From Adiantum capillus-veneris (Eukaryota; Streptophyta; Polypodiopsida; Polypodiales; Pteridaceae), in NCBI GenBank assembly GCA_014529385.2, contig CM043956.1, positions 61,388,120 through 61,452,119 on the forward strand: a stretch of 64,000 bases of DNA, in the 5' to 3' direction. The notes beneath the pieces are model-generated. The model had not been told where the DNA came from, searched no databases, and worked only from the letters and a program-made list of their open reading frames with translations. Position numbers and translations under genes: made by a program. Of the stretch, positions 46,770-59,261 are shown piece after piece; positions within the stretch are counted from its first letter, which is position 1; each line of letters starts with the position of its first letter.

Positions 46770-48089
46770 CAATGCCCCCATGAGTGTTCGACAATGTGAA
46801 AACTGCTCTGAAGGTAATCCCTTTGCTAGAAGATCAGCATGATTCTCAGTGGTGTGAATCTTGGCAAGCTACAATCGCTTGTCCTCAAGCACCTCACGAA
46901 TGAAGTGATTCTTCACATCCACATGCTTTGTCTTTGCATGAAACACTAGATTCTTTGCCAATTGTATAGCACTTTGGCTATCACAATGTAACATAAGCAT
47001 CTCAACATTGATTGCCAAGTCTCCACCAACCGACCAAGCCATATAGATTCCTTGCAAACTTCTGAAGCTGCAACATATTCAGCCTCTGTAGTAGACAAGG
47101 TAACATAAGCTTGCAAACAAGATCGCCATGAAACTACACCTCCAGTGAATTCAAAAACATAGCCTGAATTGGACCTTCTCTTGTCCAAGTCTCATGCATA
47201 ATCTGCATCCGTGTAACCCATTACACATGCTTCCTTTGTTCCAAAGCAAATGCACATATCTTTTGTACCATTCAAATATCGCATAACCCCTTTCACTGCC
47301 TCCCAATGTTTCTTGCCTGGATTTGACATATATATGCTAACAACTCCCACTGCAAAAGAAATATCAGGACATGTAGCAATCATAGCATACATCAAACTCC
47401 CAACTGCAGATGAATAAGGCACTTGTGCCATTTCATCCTTTTCCTCTTCAGACTTAGGGCAATCATTTTTAAAAAGTTTCACATATGGAGGCAATGGAGT
47501 ACTCAATGCCTTCCCCCTTTCCTTATTGAAATGCTTGAGCACTTTAGCAATGTACTCAAATTGAGACAAATAAACCAATTTATTGCATCTATCTCACCTC
47601 ATGCGCATGCCAAGGATATGGCTTGCTTCACCCATGTCTTTCATTTCATAATTTGCATGTAACTCTGACTTCAAGGATGAAATCTCATCCTTGCATTTCC
47701 CGGAAATTAACATACCATCCACATAAAGGACCAAAATCAGCAAACTACCATCTTCAGCTCGCTTAGTGTAGAGGCAATGGTCCATATCGCTATGTTTGTA
47801 GCCTTGAGAGAGCATGAACGATTAGAATTTACGATACCACTCCCTTGATGACTGTTTTAGACCATAAAGAGTCTTTTTTAACCGACACACCAAGTCTTCA
47901 TTGCCCTTCTCAACAAAACCTTCTGGGTGCTGCATATAAACTTCTTCTTGAAGATCACCATGCAACAACGCCGCATTGACATCCATCTAGTCAAGTTCCA
48001 TGTCGTCTTTAGCAACCCACACAAGTACACACCGTAGAGTAATCATCTTGACAACCGGAGAAAAGATCCCATCAAAGTCAATACCCTAA
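46770..48089 (-). pseudogene. Copia A-prime RT and RNase H, disrupted
   Basis: GIDFDGIFSPVVKM opens the part next to the 1.62-kb insertion. [25 protein letters not shown] and LSQGYKHSDMDHCLYTK follow. Motif C reads LYVDGMLIS, so the second catalytic Asp is Gly. YLSQFEYIAKVLKHFN, LMYAMIATCPDISFAVGVVS, LSTTEAEYVAASEVCKESIW and LHCDSQSAIQLAKNLVFHAK lead to RNase H and the polyprotein end near 46,770. Several frame changes and stops are present. Confidence 0.92.
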
Positions 48090-49710
48090 TGTAATGGAAT
48101 TGGCCTATTTAATTTGAGAGTAGCGGAAATTAATGAGAGTACTTTTGAGAAATGACTTTGTGAACATAGCGGGTGAACATAATTGAAGATAGCAACATAA
48201 TCATAGCAATTATCTAACTTGGCATGAACAATACTTTTGCAAGAGAGAGAATTTAGAGAACATGACAACAGTTGAGGACCAGATTTATGTGGAGCCGGTC
48301 CCCCCTCCAATAGGGATTTGTATTATGATTTCTCCCATTAAGAGAGACTTGTTACAATACAATCTTTGTGTTCCTTGTGACCTAGGTGATGCAATGAAGA
48401 TGGAAATCTTCATGCATCACAAACATAACATAAACTTGAAGAAAGCTTTAACTATCCCAAGCCTCAATCCCAAGACCTCAAACACCTTCGAAGGTGGAGA
48501 GAGCTAGCAGGGAATGAGGGTAGGGAAGAGGAAGAAGAAACATTTTATAGGAGAAAGAATTAGTTCCTCACTTATCATAACTCTTGTTGCTAGCATACAT
48601 AATAGCATAGTAATGAAGAATAAGGAGATGGAAAGCTTAAGTATTGAAGCATGGCTCTTGGTTGGATTTGCACTCCATATCTAAGAGTGTTGGTGTAGGC
48701 TTTCAACGTCTACTTGCTTAAAGAAGGAGAGGGAGCTCTTGCACTTTGCATAGCACACAATGAGAGTGTTTGTGAGTGTGTGTGGGTGAGTATACCCCCT
48801 AAGCAACCCCCTAGCTTGCTTGGGTCAACCCCCCCTTATAGCTCATGCTTGAAGCTCATTGGACCCCTCCAAGCCTAGCCAATCACAAGCAGGAGGCATT
48901 ACAAGCAGCAAGGGTAGCCTTGAGACAAGTGTCCCCCTTTCCCCTTTGAGAGAGAGGGCTAGATAATTGCTAAATAATTTAATTAAATATCCTAAATTAT
49001 TATTGGACCCCTTGGGTGGCCAACCAATAGGCTTCAGGCACACCATGAGGGCAACATGAGGAGGAACTTGACAAGTGTCCCTTTTGCTTTCTTTGTACCA
49101 TGCATGCCTTGTGTGAGTGTGTGGGTGTTCTCTCTCATCCCCCCTCATGTAGGGCTCATGCCCTCCTTGTAGGGATTGAATCTTTGACTTTTTGATACCT
49201 CAAGCCCCTCATGCATACGCCCAGTTCCCACCACAAGCTTAGCTCATAAGCACTTTAAGCTTGGGCTGGGTTCTCACCTCAAGTGCAACCCTAGCATCTC
49301 AAGTATGTCAAACACCTCAAGCATCTCAATAATTAAGCACCTCAATCATCAAGCACCTCAATCACCTTAGTCATCAAGCATGACAAGCAGGACAAGCACC
49401 TCGATCTGGGTTAGGTTCCCGCGCCTCAAGCTCAGCCCTAGCTTACCTAAGGTCAAAGGCCTTTTACACACATTATTGGAGGTCTTCAATGAAGCTAACC
49501 CTAAGGTCTTATGCTCCATTTGTTAGCCTTGCTCTTTGATAGACCATCTCTCATTTGTCCCCTTTACCATTGGCCTCGTGTTGAGATAGATCTATAAGCA
49601 CATGTTTATATCTTAACACTTGTTCCCGTTTATTCTCCCACATTAAGTGATCAATTTAATATGAGAAAATCATTTGGGTTGGTTAGATATTAGATATTGA
49701 TTTTATGACA
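48090..49710. mobile_element. 1,621-bp insertion with TG...CA ends, possible solo LTR
   Basis: The copia A-prime reading breaks between KVFKKR (49,711 side) and GIDFD (48,085 side). Removing the segment and one CTAA restores continuous pol sequence. The insert starts TGTAATGG and ends TTATGACA, with CTAA at 48,086-48,089 and 49,711-49,714. These are LTR-like ends with a 4-bp (5-bp with one mismatch) target duplication. It has a TATA-like CATTTTATAGG near 48,540 and no transposon coding region, so it may be a solo LTR of an unknown, probably gypsy-type, element. Confidence 0.65.
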
Positions 49711-51434
49711 CTAACGTTTCTTAAATACTTTAGCAACAAGTCGTGCCTTGTACTTGGGTTTATTATCATGAGGTGTGATTTTCTGCTTATACACCCATTT
49801 GCATGGCAATGCCTTTTTACTTTTGGCCACCAAACCAACTTCCAAGTTTGATTCTTATGCAACATTTCTGATTGCATAGCTTTCTCCCACTTCACCTTGT
49901 CATCCATTGACATGGATTCCTTATAGCAGGAAGGCTCTCCAAAATCTTTCAACATAATGTAGTCCAATGAGGGAGTAAATCTGTCAAGAGGCCTTGAAAC
50001 TCTTGTAGACCTTCTAATAATTGCTTGAGCCGGTTGTCCCTCAACAACATCTTGTACTACAGGAGGATTCTGTACTTGTTGTTTAACATTAGGCACCTCA
50101 GCCCTATTGTGGACAATTCCATCTTCTTGGAAGATAACTCTCCTGACCTGCACTGTATGCACAGACTTATTATGCATCTTTTCTTTATTGAAGTATACGT
50201 CATTGCTGCGAACTATCTTTTTAGCTTCAGGATCCCATAACTGAAATCCCATCTTGCCAGGATTTCCATAGCCAAGAAATATGCATTTCTTTGACTTAGA
50301 AGCCAACTTGCTTCAAAACTCCTTTGGAACATGGCAATACGCTTCACAACCAAAGACTCTAAGATGCTTGTAAGAAGGTGGCTTCCCAGACCAAAGCTCT
50401 TTAGGTACCTTCTCATCTAAATCCTTGTTAGGATATCTATTAATAAGATGGACAGCAGTTGCTAACGCTTCCGCCCAAAATCCATTAGGCAACTCTGCAT
50501 TAAACAATATGCTACATAACTTCTCTTGTATGGTACGGTTCATCCTCTCAGCAACACCAATTTGTGGAGGATTATATGGAGCAGTCAACTCTCTTTTGAT
50601 GCCTTTGGAATCACAAAAATTCTAAAAGGCTTTAATGACATACTCACCACCATTGTCTGACCTTACGCACTTGACTTTCTTGCCAGATTGATTCTCCGCT
50701 AATGCCATAAAATTTTGAAATTTTGAAAGAAATTCATCCAATTTCTTGAGAGGATATACCCACACTTTCCTTGAGAAGTCATCAATGAATGTAACAAAGT
50801 ACAATGAACCTCCCATGGATACGTTAGGCATAGGTCCACACACATCACTATGTACTAACTCTAATGGCTCACTTTTTTGAATGCTTCCCCTTTAGTGTGG
50901 TGACTATGTTTGTTTACAATAAAGACAATGCTCACAAACTGAAAAATCTGAGAAACTGAAGCCAGGCACATAATCAAAACAAGAAAATATTTTCATTCCC
51001 TTTTGAGACATATGTCCTAACTGGTGATTCCACAAAGAAACACTTGGCTGCTCGGTTACACAAATTACATGGCTTTTAACATTGGATACATGTAGCATGT
51101 ACAAAGTCCCGGAATTTGAACCATGTGCTACCACTAAAGAACCTTTGGTGATCTTCCACGAACTATCACCAAATGTGCAGTACTATCTTGCGTCATCCAA
51201 TTGTCCTGTACTAATCAAGCTTTTGGTAAGCTTCAACACATGTCTCACATTCTTGAGCATGAATGAAGAACCATTCTGAAATTTCAGCTGCACATCGCCG
51301 ACACCAACTATGTCGCAAGAAAAATCATTGCCAAGATGAACACGACCTTTACGGGCTGCATCATATGTACTGAACCACTCTCTGTGAGGAGTCACATGAA
51401 ACGATGCACCTAAGTCAATAATCCAATCCTGTAA
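49711..51434 (-). pseudogene. Copia A-prime protease, integrase and start of RT, disrupted
   Basis: The minus-strand reading starts at the copia C junction with DWIIDLGASFHVTPHREW (protease; LG in place of SG). It then gives GGCDIVGVGDVQLKF-like sequence, LWNHQLGHMSQKGM (pre-integrase), MCGPMPNVSMGGSLYFVTFI, RSDNGGEYV and PPQIGVAERMNRTIQEK (integrase D, D, E). CIFLGYGNPGKMGFQLWDPE, DRFTPSLDYIMLKDFGEPSC and QSEMLHKNQTWKL (start of RT) follow. Frame changes near 50,310, 50,600 and 50,880 and a stop after KYLRNVSVIK break it. Confidence 0.92.
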
Positions 51435-52289
51435 TGTTGGTATACTTGCAATGCCCACCTCTCTAAGTTTTGCCACCACAATATATGCTGCACAGTTTGT
51501 AAGGCCCCCATATGAGGAGAAGCCAATGGTGCACATATATTTGGTGGATTCCAGCTATGCACGCTGATGAGATCTCTATTTGTGATCGTGGGTGGTACGG
51601 AGCAAATTCAGGGGCAACTTTGAGGGCCTTGGGGCCAAAAGCCCGCGAGACTTTTTTTTTTCCTTCGCCGGAATATCTTGGCCGAACGACGGCCGGAAGA
51701 CAATCGGAAAATGGCCGTCCGGTGGCCGGTGATCCATGGTCTTTGGTTGGTGGTCGGCGCCGGTGGCTGGATTTCCTTGGCCGGTGACCGATTTCTAGGA
51801 GGACTTGTCTACCCAAAAGCGGCTACACATGGGCGCATGGGAGAGTCCTACTTGGACTTGCTATCTAAGGGCGGCTGCACATGGGCGTTTAGAGGCTCCC
51901 TTACAACTATATAAGGAGGCCTTTTCATGAGTATTTTGGTAGAATGGTGTGCACACTTGACGCACACAGCACATCCTTGTGTAAGGATTATTAGTCCCTT
52001 GTATTCGCTTGCTCTAGTTGTCTTTTCATGAGTATTTTGGTAGAATGGTGTGCACACTTGACGCACACAACACATCCTTGTGTAAGGATTATTAGTCCCT
52101 TGTATTCACTTGCTCTAGTTGTCTAAATCGCCATCTAAGCTCTACCTTGAGAGCGCATGGGTGGATGACGCTATCAATTTGTATAGTGTGCTAATCTAAA
52201 GTTTTTGATCTGCCACTAATCTACTTTGCATCATGTCTCTCTCTACTCTCCTTGCTACTAGATCCTTATTGTATTCCGCATTTCTTACA
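51435..52289 (+). repeat. 5' LTR of copia C with 101-bp tandem duplication
   Basis: The LTR contains a GC-rich hairpin remnant followed by a T-run (about 51,628-51,662), GGCCGG-rich sequence and a TATA box (CTATATAAGG, 51,907-51,916). Units 51,921-52,021 and 52,022-52,122 repeat CTTTTCATGAGTATTTTGG and what follows. The 3' LTR has only one unit. Confidence 0.95.
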
Positions 52290-52301
52290 TGGTATCAGAG
52301 C
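52290..52301 (+). promoter_or_regulatory. Primer-binding site of copia C
   Basis: TGGTATCAGAGC directly follows the LTR and is complementary to initiator tRNA-Met. Confidence 0.95.
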
Positions 52302-52361
52302 TATAGGTGCTCGTAGCTAAGAAATTATGAGAAGTACTTGTATTACTTTGCAAAATCAATT

Positions 52362-54509
52362 ATGTCGGCGTCTTCAAGTGCCGTTGCCGGTGCTACTCCG
52401 CTTCGCATTCGTCCACCAGCATTCACCGAAGGAAAGCTTGACGGCACCAACTACACATTGTGGAAATTCAAAATTTCTGCAATTCTAGATTGATATGAAT
52501 TGTTGGATACGGTGTTGGGGTCAAATGGTGCAGACCCGGAGCCCACTGCAACAAATGATCCAGCAAATCCAAGCGTTGTAATTCCCCCGGATGCTACTCT
52601 TCTATGTACTTGGAAAAGAAGGAATGCAGATGCATTATGCGCCATTATCATGTGTGTAAGTGATTCTGTCCTCACTTTGTTTCAGCATACCACTAAAGCA
52701 CATGAAGCTTGGAACATATTGGCTCGCCAATATGAGGCGCACAATCACACCAGAATTCAAAATCTCGAAAATCAACTTGCTGCTGTTGAGAAACTTGATG
52801 ATGGAGAGAAAGTGGATGCCTTCATCAAGAGGATTAAGGACCTCCAAGATCAATTAGCTGCCGTTGGTGTGGCTATTTCTCCAGAAGATTTAGCTCGGCG
52901 CTGTATTCGCATACTTCCGGCGAGATATGATGGTCTCATTACGGCACTCAACACTCAGGTTCGTCCAACCCCTCTTATGTTTGAAGAACTAAGTGCAATG
53001 TTGCTTGAAGAGGAGCTACGACTCAGAACCAGGGATGGTGGAGGTGATGCTGCCTTCACAACCAATGCAAAAGGCAAGGGGACTACATCAAATGCTTCTA
53101 AGAAGAAGCCCAAGAAGAGGAAATTTTCAGGTAGCTGTTTTTACTGTGACAAGAAGGGTCATGCTGTTAAAGACTGTAGAAAGAAGAAAGCAGATAAGAA
53201 GAACGACACCATGAAAGCTTCTTGGAAGGAAAGAGAATCCACCAACAATGCTGAAACAGACCTTGAACTATGGGCTGTCATAGAAGAGGTATGCTCATCA
53301 GCACAAACTCCGCTTGTTGATGGTTCTTGGATTCTAGATAGTGGTGTATCCCGACATATGACTAGTAAGAAAGACTCGTATAGTTCCTGGAAGCCTCTAA
53401 AGGAACCCATAAGTGTAATTGTTGGGAGTAATGCCAAATGTCTAGCCGAATGGTCTGGGACAATTTCTTTTTTAGCAGCTACAAGTGAAACTAAAGAGCT
53501 CTCTAATGTGTTGTGCCTCAAATCAAGAAGAATTTGTTGTCCATTGCTGCAATCATTGATCGTGATCTTGAAGTCCGTTTCAAGAAAAATGGAGCAGATA
53601 TCTTGGATTCTAAAGGCAACACAGTGGGAAAGGGTGTAAGGCGCAACAACCTCTATGAACTTTCTTCACTTACGGTCACTATAGAAAAAGGTACAACTCA
53701 ATTATGGCATGAGAGATTTGGTCACTTAAGCATTGCTGTGCTAAAAGAGATGCAAAAATCTGGGATGGTAGCACACTTGCCTCAAATCTCAGAGATGAAT
53801 GAAGTTTGTGAAGCTTGCATGATGGGCAAGCAACAAAGAAAGGCATTTCCATAAGAGAGTAGTAATCGAGCTCGGTCTCCTCTAGAGTTGGTACACGCAG
53901 ATCTCTGTGGAAAAATGTCTACATCCGCTTAAGGTGGATCTTTCTACTTTTTGCTGTTAGTCGACGACTTTAGTAGAAAGATGTGGGTGTATTTCATTCA
54001 TGAGAAGTCTGAAGCCTTTGGAAAGTTTAAAATGTGGCAAAATCTTGTAGAAAATGAAACAGGAAAGAAGGTGAAGAAGCTTCGCACAGATCAAGGAGGA
54101 GAATTCATCTCAGATGAATTCAACAATTACTGCAACGAGCATGGCATAAAATGACACCTTACTACAGCTTACACACCACAACAAAATGGCGTTGTGGAGC
54201 GTCGCAATCGGACGGTGGTAGAAATGGCAAGGTGAATGCTCAAAGCCAAGGGTATGCCATATTCCTTTTGGGCCGAAGCAGTAAGTACAGCAATGTACAT
54301 TCTCTATCGAAGCTACACAAAGGCTTTGAAAGGGAAAACGCCTCAAGAAGCCTATTCTGGTAAGAAACCTTCACTCTTGCATTTCAAAACATTTGGGTAT
54401 TTTTGTTATGATCATATTCCTAATTCTCAAAGAACAAAGTTAGAAGCCAAAAACAAGAAGTGCGTATTTCTTGGATATAGTGAAGAGTCTAAGGCTTATA
54501 GACTCTATG
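52362..54509 (+). pseudogene. Copia C gag, protease and integrase
   Basis: The start is ATG 52,362 (MSASSSAVAGATPLRIRPPA). One TGA at about 52,494 interrupts gag, which then runs open with HTRIQNLENQLAAVEKL and the zinc knuckle CFYCDKKGHAVKDC (53,138). Protease has WILDSGVSRHMT (53,328). After a frame change near 53,515 come LWHERFGHLS (pre-integrase), LLVDDFSRKMWVYFIHEK, LRTDQGGEFIS and PQQNGVVERRNRTV (integrase). Further stops lie at about 53,852 and 54,153. The reading breaks at the B-2 insertion after KAYRLY. Confidence 0.92.
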
Positions 54510-55326
54510 TGTTAGAAAATAAGACGTAGCTAAATAGATTTTTGAGTAGATTACTTAATGGAGAGAGATAGATTTCACACACAAGAGATTATAGAGTAGA
54601 GAGAGAGAGAGAGAGAGTACACACGATATACGTGGTTCACCCAATGTGGGCTACATCCACGGGAAAGCAGCCACTCAATGGCTTTAGCACTTCAAAAGAA
54701 GAAGTAGTTTACAAAGGGATTAAACCCTTGATAGAGCTTCTGCCTTGCTTCACTCTCACCACCTCACACTCACCTTGTTGCATCAACTTCACACTATGAA
54801 ATGTGTGTAGAAATGGCCTCCTTTTATAGGCCAAAAGGGTTGCCCTCTCTTATGAGAGACAGCCATGTGTAGCCGCCCTTGTGCGAATAAGTCCAAATCG
54901 GACCCTCCAATCCGCCCATGTGTGGCCACCCTTGAGAAGACAAGTCCGCTTTTGAATTCGGCCACCGGCCATTGAATTCGGCCACCGGCCACCGACCATT
55001 GACTTCCGACCACTGACCACCGGCCATTGACTTCCGACCACTGGCCATCGGCCATTGACTACCGGCCACCGGCCAACCGACCTGTTGTTTTCCGACCACT
55101 TTTCGACCGCCGTCCAGCCATAATATTCTGGCGAAAAGGAATATTCCGATGAAAAAAAAAGTCCCTGATTCTAAAGTTGCCCCGGATTCTTGTCTGTGAA
55201 AATTTTGGTTTCCGGTGAGTGATTTTCCTTTACGCACGATGGCTTCTCTCATAATGGGGGCCTTACAAATGTGCGCTTTTACATGCCGATAATTACAAGG
55301 GTCAAAATCAGGCTCCATACTTAACA
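54510..55326 (-). repeat. 3' LTR of copia B-2
   Basis: The LTR is 817 bp. It contains the GGCCGG minisatellite, a TATA box (CCTATAAAAGG on minus, about 54,820-54,831) and a GA/TC tract. It lacks part of the GC hairpin region near 55,150 that the other LTR retains. Confidence 0.93.
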
Positions 55327-55386
55327 ATCTCCCACTTGGAGACTGATCTCCAAACCAAACCTGTGACTGCTTTCCATTCTGGCTTC

Positions 55387-57855
55387 TTATCCTTGAATGT
55401 CGATTGAAGATGAGCAAAAGCTCAACTTCTCCTTGTTGACCACCTTTGTAAACATGTCTGCAGGATTTTCACTTGTATGCACCTTTCCTAGCTTTAGCTG
55501 TCCCTCTTCCAAAAGAGTGCGTATGAAGTGATATCTCACCTCAATGTGCTTTGTCCTTGAATGAAAGGCTGAGTTCTTCGCAAGATAGATAGCGCTTTGG
55601 CTATTAGTGTACAAGACACAATTGTCTTGTTTGAATCCAAGCTTTTCTAAGAATCTGTGAAGCCACAGAATTTCTTTGCTTGCCTCCGTCATTGCTACAT
55701 ACTCTGCTTCCGTGGTAGAAAGTGAAACCACTTTCTGCAGCTTTGAAGCCCAGTTTACTGTTGTGCCTCCAACCGTGAACACATAGCCAGTAGTGCTCCT
55801 TCGAGTATCTTTGTCACCTGCCATATCTGCATCAGCATACCCTTCTAGAAAAATATCAGTTCCTCCAAAATACAAAGCATTTGTTGTTGTCCCTTTTAGA
55901 TACCTAAGTATCCACTTCACAGCTTGCCAATGCTCTTTACCTGGGTTGTCCATGAACCTACTCACAACTCCCATTGCATGTGCAATGTCTGGCCTTGTCC
56001 AGACCATAGCATACATTAGAGAACCTACCGCTGCAGCATATGGAACTTTAGACATATAGGCTATCTCTTCTTGTGCCTTTGGACACATATCCTTCGTTAG
56101 TTTAAAATGACCAGCCAAAGGTGTAGAAATTGGTTTTGCATTTTGCATTGCAAACCTTTCTAGTACCTTTTTGATGTAATCTTCTTGAGATAGCTTTATT
56201 GTCTTCTTCGTCCTGTCCCTTGATATTTTCATACCAAGTATCCTCTTTGCAGCACCTAAATCTTTCATTGAAAAATATTTGGACAGCTCCTCTTTTAGGT
56301 CTTTGATGTCCTGCATGTTAGCACTTGCAATCAACATGTCATCAACATACAACATTAGGATGATGAATTTCCCATCTCCCAAATTCTTCGTGTAGACGCA
56401 GTGATCTGAGTTGCATCTTGTGAATCCATGATCCAACATCCATCGATCAAACTTCAAGTACCTTTTGGTTGAAGCATGTAGATTTCCTCCTCTAAGTCAC
56501 CGTGAGGGAATGCCGTATTTACATCCATTTGCTCGAGATTTAGATCATGAGCAGCCACAAGGCTTAAGACAAGCCTAATTGAGTTCATTTTTACAATAGG
56601 AGAAAATATTTCATTGAAGTCAATACCTTTCTTTTGAGAAAAACCTTTTACCACAAGCCTAGACTTGTACCTTTTCTTCCCACCTTCTTCTTCCTTCAGC
56701 TTGTACACCCATTTGTTTTGAAGTGCCCGCTTACCTTTAGGCAACTCAACCAACTCCCATGTTTGGTTGCGATGTAGTGAGTCCATCTCCACTTGCATGC
56801 TCTTCGTCCATTCTTCTTTGGATTCATGTTGCATAGCTTCTTCGTATGATTCCGGCTCTCCAGAATCTGAGATCAAGAGATGGTTGAAGGAAGGAACAAA
56901 CCTTTCTGGAGGTCTACTTGCTCTTGTAGATCTTCGGGGAATAGGTTGAGGCTCCTCATTTGGTTGACGTTGTTGCACATCGTCACCGTTTGCAGTCCTT
57001 GAGTCTTCACCGTCCTCAAGCTCCATGTACTCATCGCCTGTTTCTTTTGTTTGTTTTCTTTCCAAGTAATCTTTGTACATATTTTGTTCGTTAAAAATTA
57101 CATCCCTACTCCTTAAGATTTTACCATCTTCAGGATTCCATAGGCGATACCCAAAGTCTCCTTCTCCATAGCCAATGAAGAAACACTTTTTGGACTTTGC
57201 ATCTAGCTTTGATCTTAGGCTTCTATCTATGTGCATGAAAGCCTCACACCCAAACACTTTGAAAAATGCATAATTCACCGGTTTACCTGTCCATGCCTCT
57301 TCTGGAACTCCCCCATCCAATGCCGTTGAGGGTGACCGATTGATTAAGTACACAGACGTACTTACAGCTTCCGCCCAAAGCTCAAGCGGTAGGACTGCAT
57401 GTAGCCGCATGCTTCGTGCTCGTTCCATGATTGTCATGTTCATACTTTCCGAAATCCCATTTTGTTGAGGTGTCCTTGGGGTTGTCCTTTGCCTCCGAAT
57501 GCCATTGCTAGCACAAAAGCTTTCAAAAGCTTGGCTGCAATATTCGCCTCCATTGTCGGATCTGAGGCATTTAACCTTGGTACCTGTTTCATTCTCCACA
57601 AAGGCTTTCCACCTTTGAAATATGGAAAATACATCGGATTTATTCTTCATGACATAAACCCATGTTTTTCTAGTCGCGTCGTCTATGAATGTTACATAGT
57701 ACAATGAGCCACCAAGTGATGGTGTACTTGCAGGACCCCAAACATCAGAATGAACCAACTCAAGTTTTTCATTTTTTTCTTTCATTTCCTGATTTTTGAA
57801 ATTTTACCCTCTTTTGTTTACCATAAACACAATCTTCACAAAACTCTAAGTCCAC
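55387..57855 (-). pseudogene. Copia B-2 integrase, RT and RNase H with RT deletion
   Basis: A stop near 57,858 follows LLPGLK. Integrase has LVHSDVWGPASTPSLGGSLY, LRSDNGGEYCSQAF and PQQNGISESMNMT. RT begins NKWVYKLKEEEGGKKRYKSR, with GFSQKKGIDFNEIFSPIVKM and MDVNTAFPHGDLEEEIYM. At about 56,455 the reading jumps from LQPKG to KFDRWMLDHGF. That loses the segment of roughly 30 residues that normally carries YGLKQ. ILMLYVDDMLIAS is intact. RNase H ends VNKEKLSFCSSSIDIQG at 55,387. Confidence 0.94.
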
Positions 57856-59188
57856 TTATTTCAAACCTGGTAGAAGCTTCTTTGTTTGAAGGATTTGCAT
57901 TCCTTTGGCACTCATATGCCCAAGTCGGTAGTGCCACACCGCACTGTCAACTTCTGTAGTTGCTGCACAAGCTGAAGGTTGCGTGCTAACAGTATACAAG
58001 TAAAGTTTACCGACTTTTTCTCCCTTGGCAACCACCAAAGATCTCTTTGAGATCTTCCACCGTTTGTTTCCGAATGCAATGTTGTGACCTTCATCGTCCA
58101 ATTGTCCTGTAGAGATCAAATTTTTGCGAAGAGAAGGAACATGCCTAACATCTTTAAGCTTCCATCCATTTCCGTTAGCAATTTTGACGAAAACTGTACC
58201 TTTGCCGACAATCTCACAAGCTTCATCATCTCCCAAGTATACATACCCAAAATTACCTTTGGTGTAGTCTTGGAAATGTTGCTTGTGTGGTGTCGCATGG
58301 AATGAAGCCCCGGAATCTACACTCCAGGAATTAGACACATTGTCTAATGAGAGAATTAGAGCATCTTGCTCTACTTTACCTGCCACATTGGCCTCCGATG
58401 TTGGCTTGTTGTCTTGAGACTCTGTCTCCTTCTTCTTCTTGGACCAGCAATCCTCTTGACGTGGCCCTTCTTGCCACAGTTCCAACATTCAAGAACTGAC
58501 TTTGTGCGTGACTTGCTCCGCCTTGAGTGATCACGACCCTTTTGGTTTTTGAACCTCTCCTTAGGCCTTCTTCCTCTTGTTTCCACTGATAGTGCAGCAC
58601 TTGATGATTCTCCTGTGCTTCTCCTTCGCATTTCCTCGCTTAGGAGAACACCCACAACATCATCAAACTAAGAGTATTTGTGCCAGAGATAGAATTACTT
58701 CCAGCCATCACAAGGCTGTCCCAACTATCCGGTAGAGATGATAGTATAAGGAGAGCTCGCACTTCGTCATCGAAATTGATTTTTACCGATCGAATTTGAC
58801 TTATGTTTGTGTTAAAGTCATTTAGGTATTCTGCAACTGAACCATTCTCTGTCATCTTTAGATTGAACAAGTGCTTCATAAGAAATACCTTATTGGATGC
58901 TAATGGTTTCTCGTAGAAGTCGTCAAGTGACTTCATCAAGTCCTCTGTGGTCTTCATCTCCGAAACATTGAAGGCCATCGTTGACGCCAAGCTTAACCGA
59001 ATTGTTCCCAGTGCTTTTCGATCAAGGACAATCCATGCTTCATCTGCCATTGTTGCAGGCTTCTTCGCAAGACCGCCTAGTGGCAAATAGAGGTCCTTCT
59101 GGTAGAGATAGTCTTCAATCTGCATCTTCCAATGTTGGTAGTTTTTGTCGTTGAACTTCTCAATCTTGAGCTTCCCTTCCTCCTCCAT
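57856..59188 (-). pseudogene. Copia B-2 gag and protease
   Basis: The start is ATG at 59,188 (MEEEGKLKIEKFNDKNYQHW). A frame change near 58,650 and another at the zinc knuckle (CWNCGKKGHVKR, about 58,460) break it. In contrast to B-1 the CxxC is intact. Protease has SVDSGASFHATPH, then GYVYLGDDEACEIVGKGTVF, KDVRHVPSLRKNLISTGQL and LGHMSAKGMQILQTKKLLPG (pre-integrase). Confidence 0.93.
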
Positions 59189-59261
59189 AACTCCCACTCA
59201 ATTCAAGGAATCCTTTCCTTGAGATAATTTAGCTACGAGCAAACCATGCTCTGATACCAGT

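Noticed and set aside
51555-51600. A second hammerhead core (GCTGATGAGATCTC in the copia C LTR)
   Set aside because: No GAAA element and no stem III follow at the required distance.
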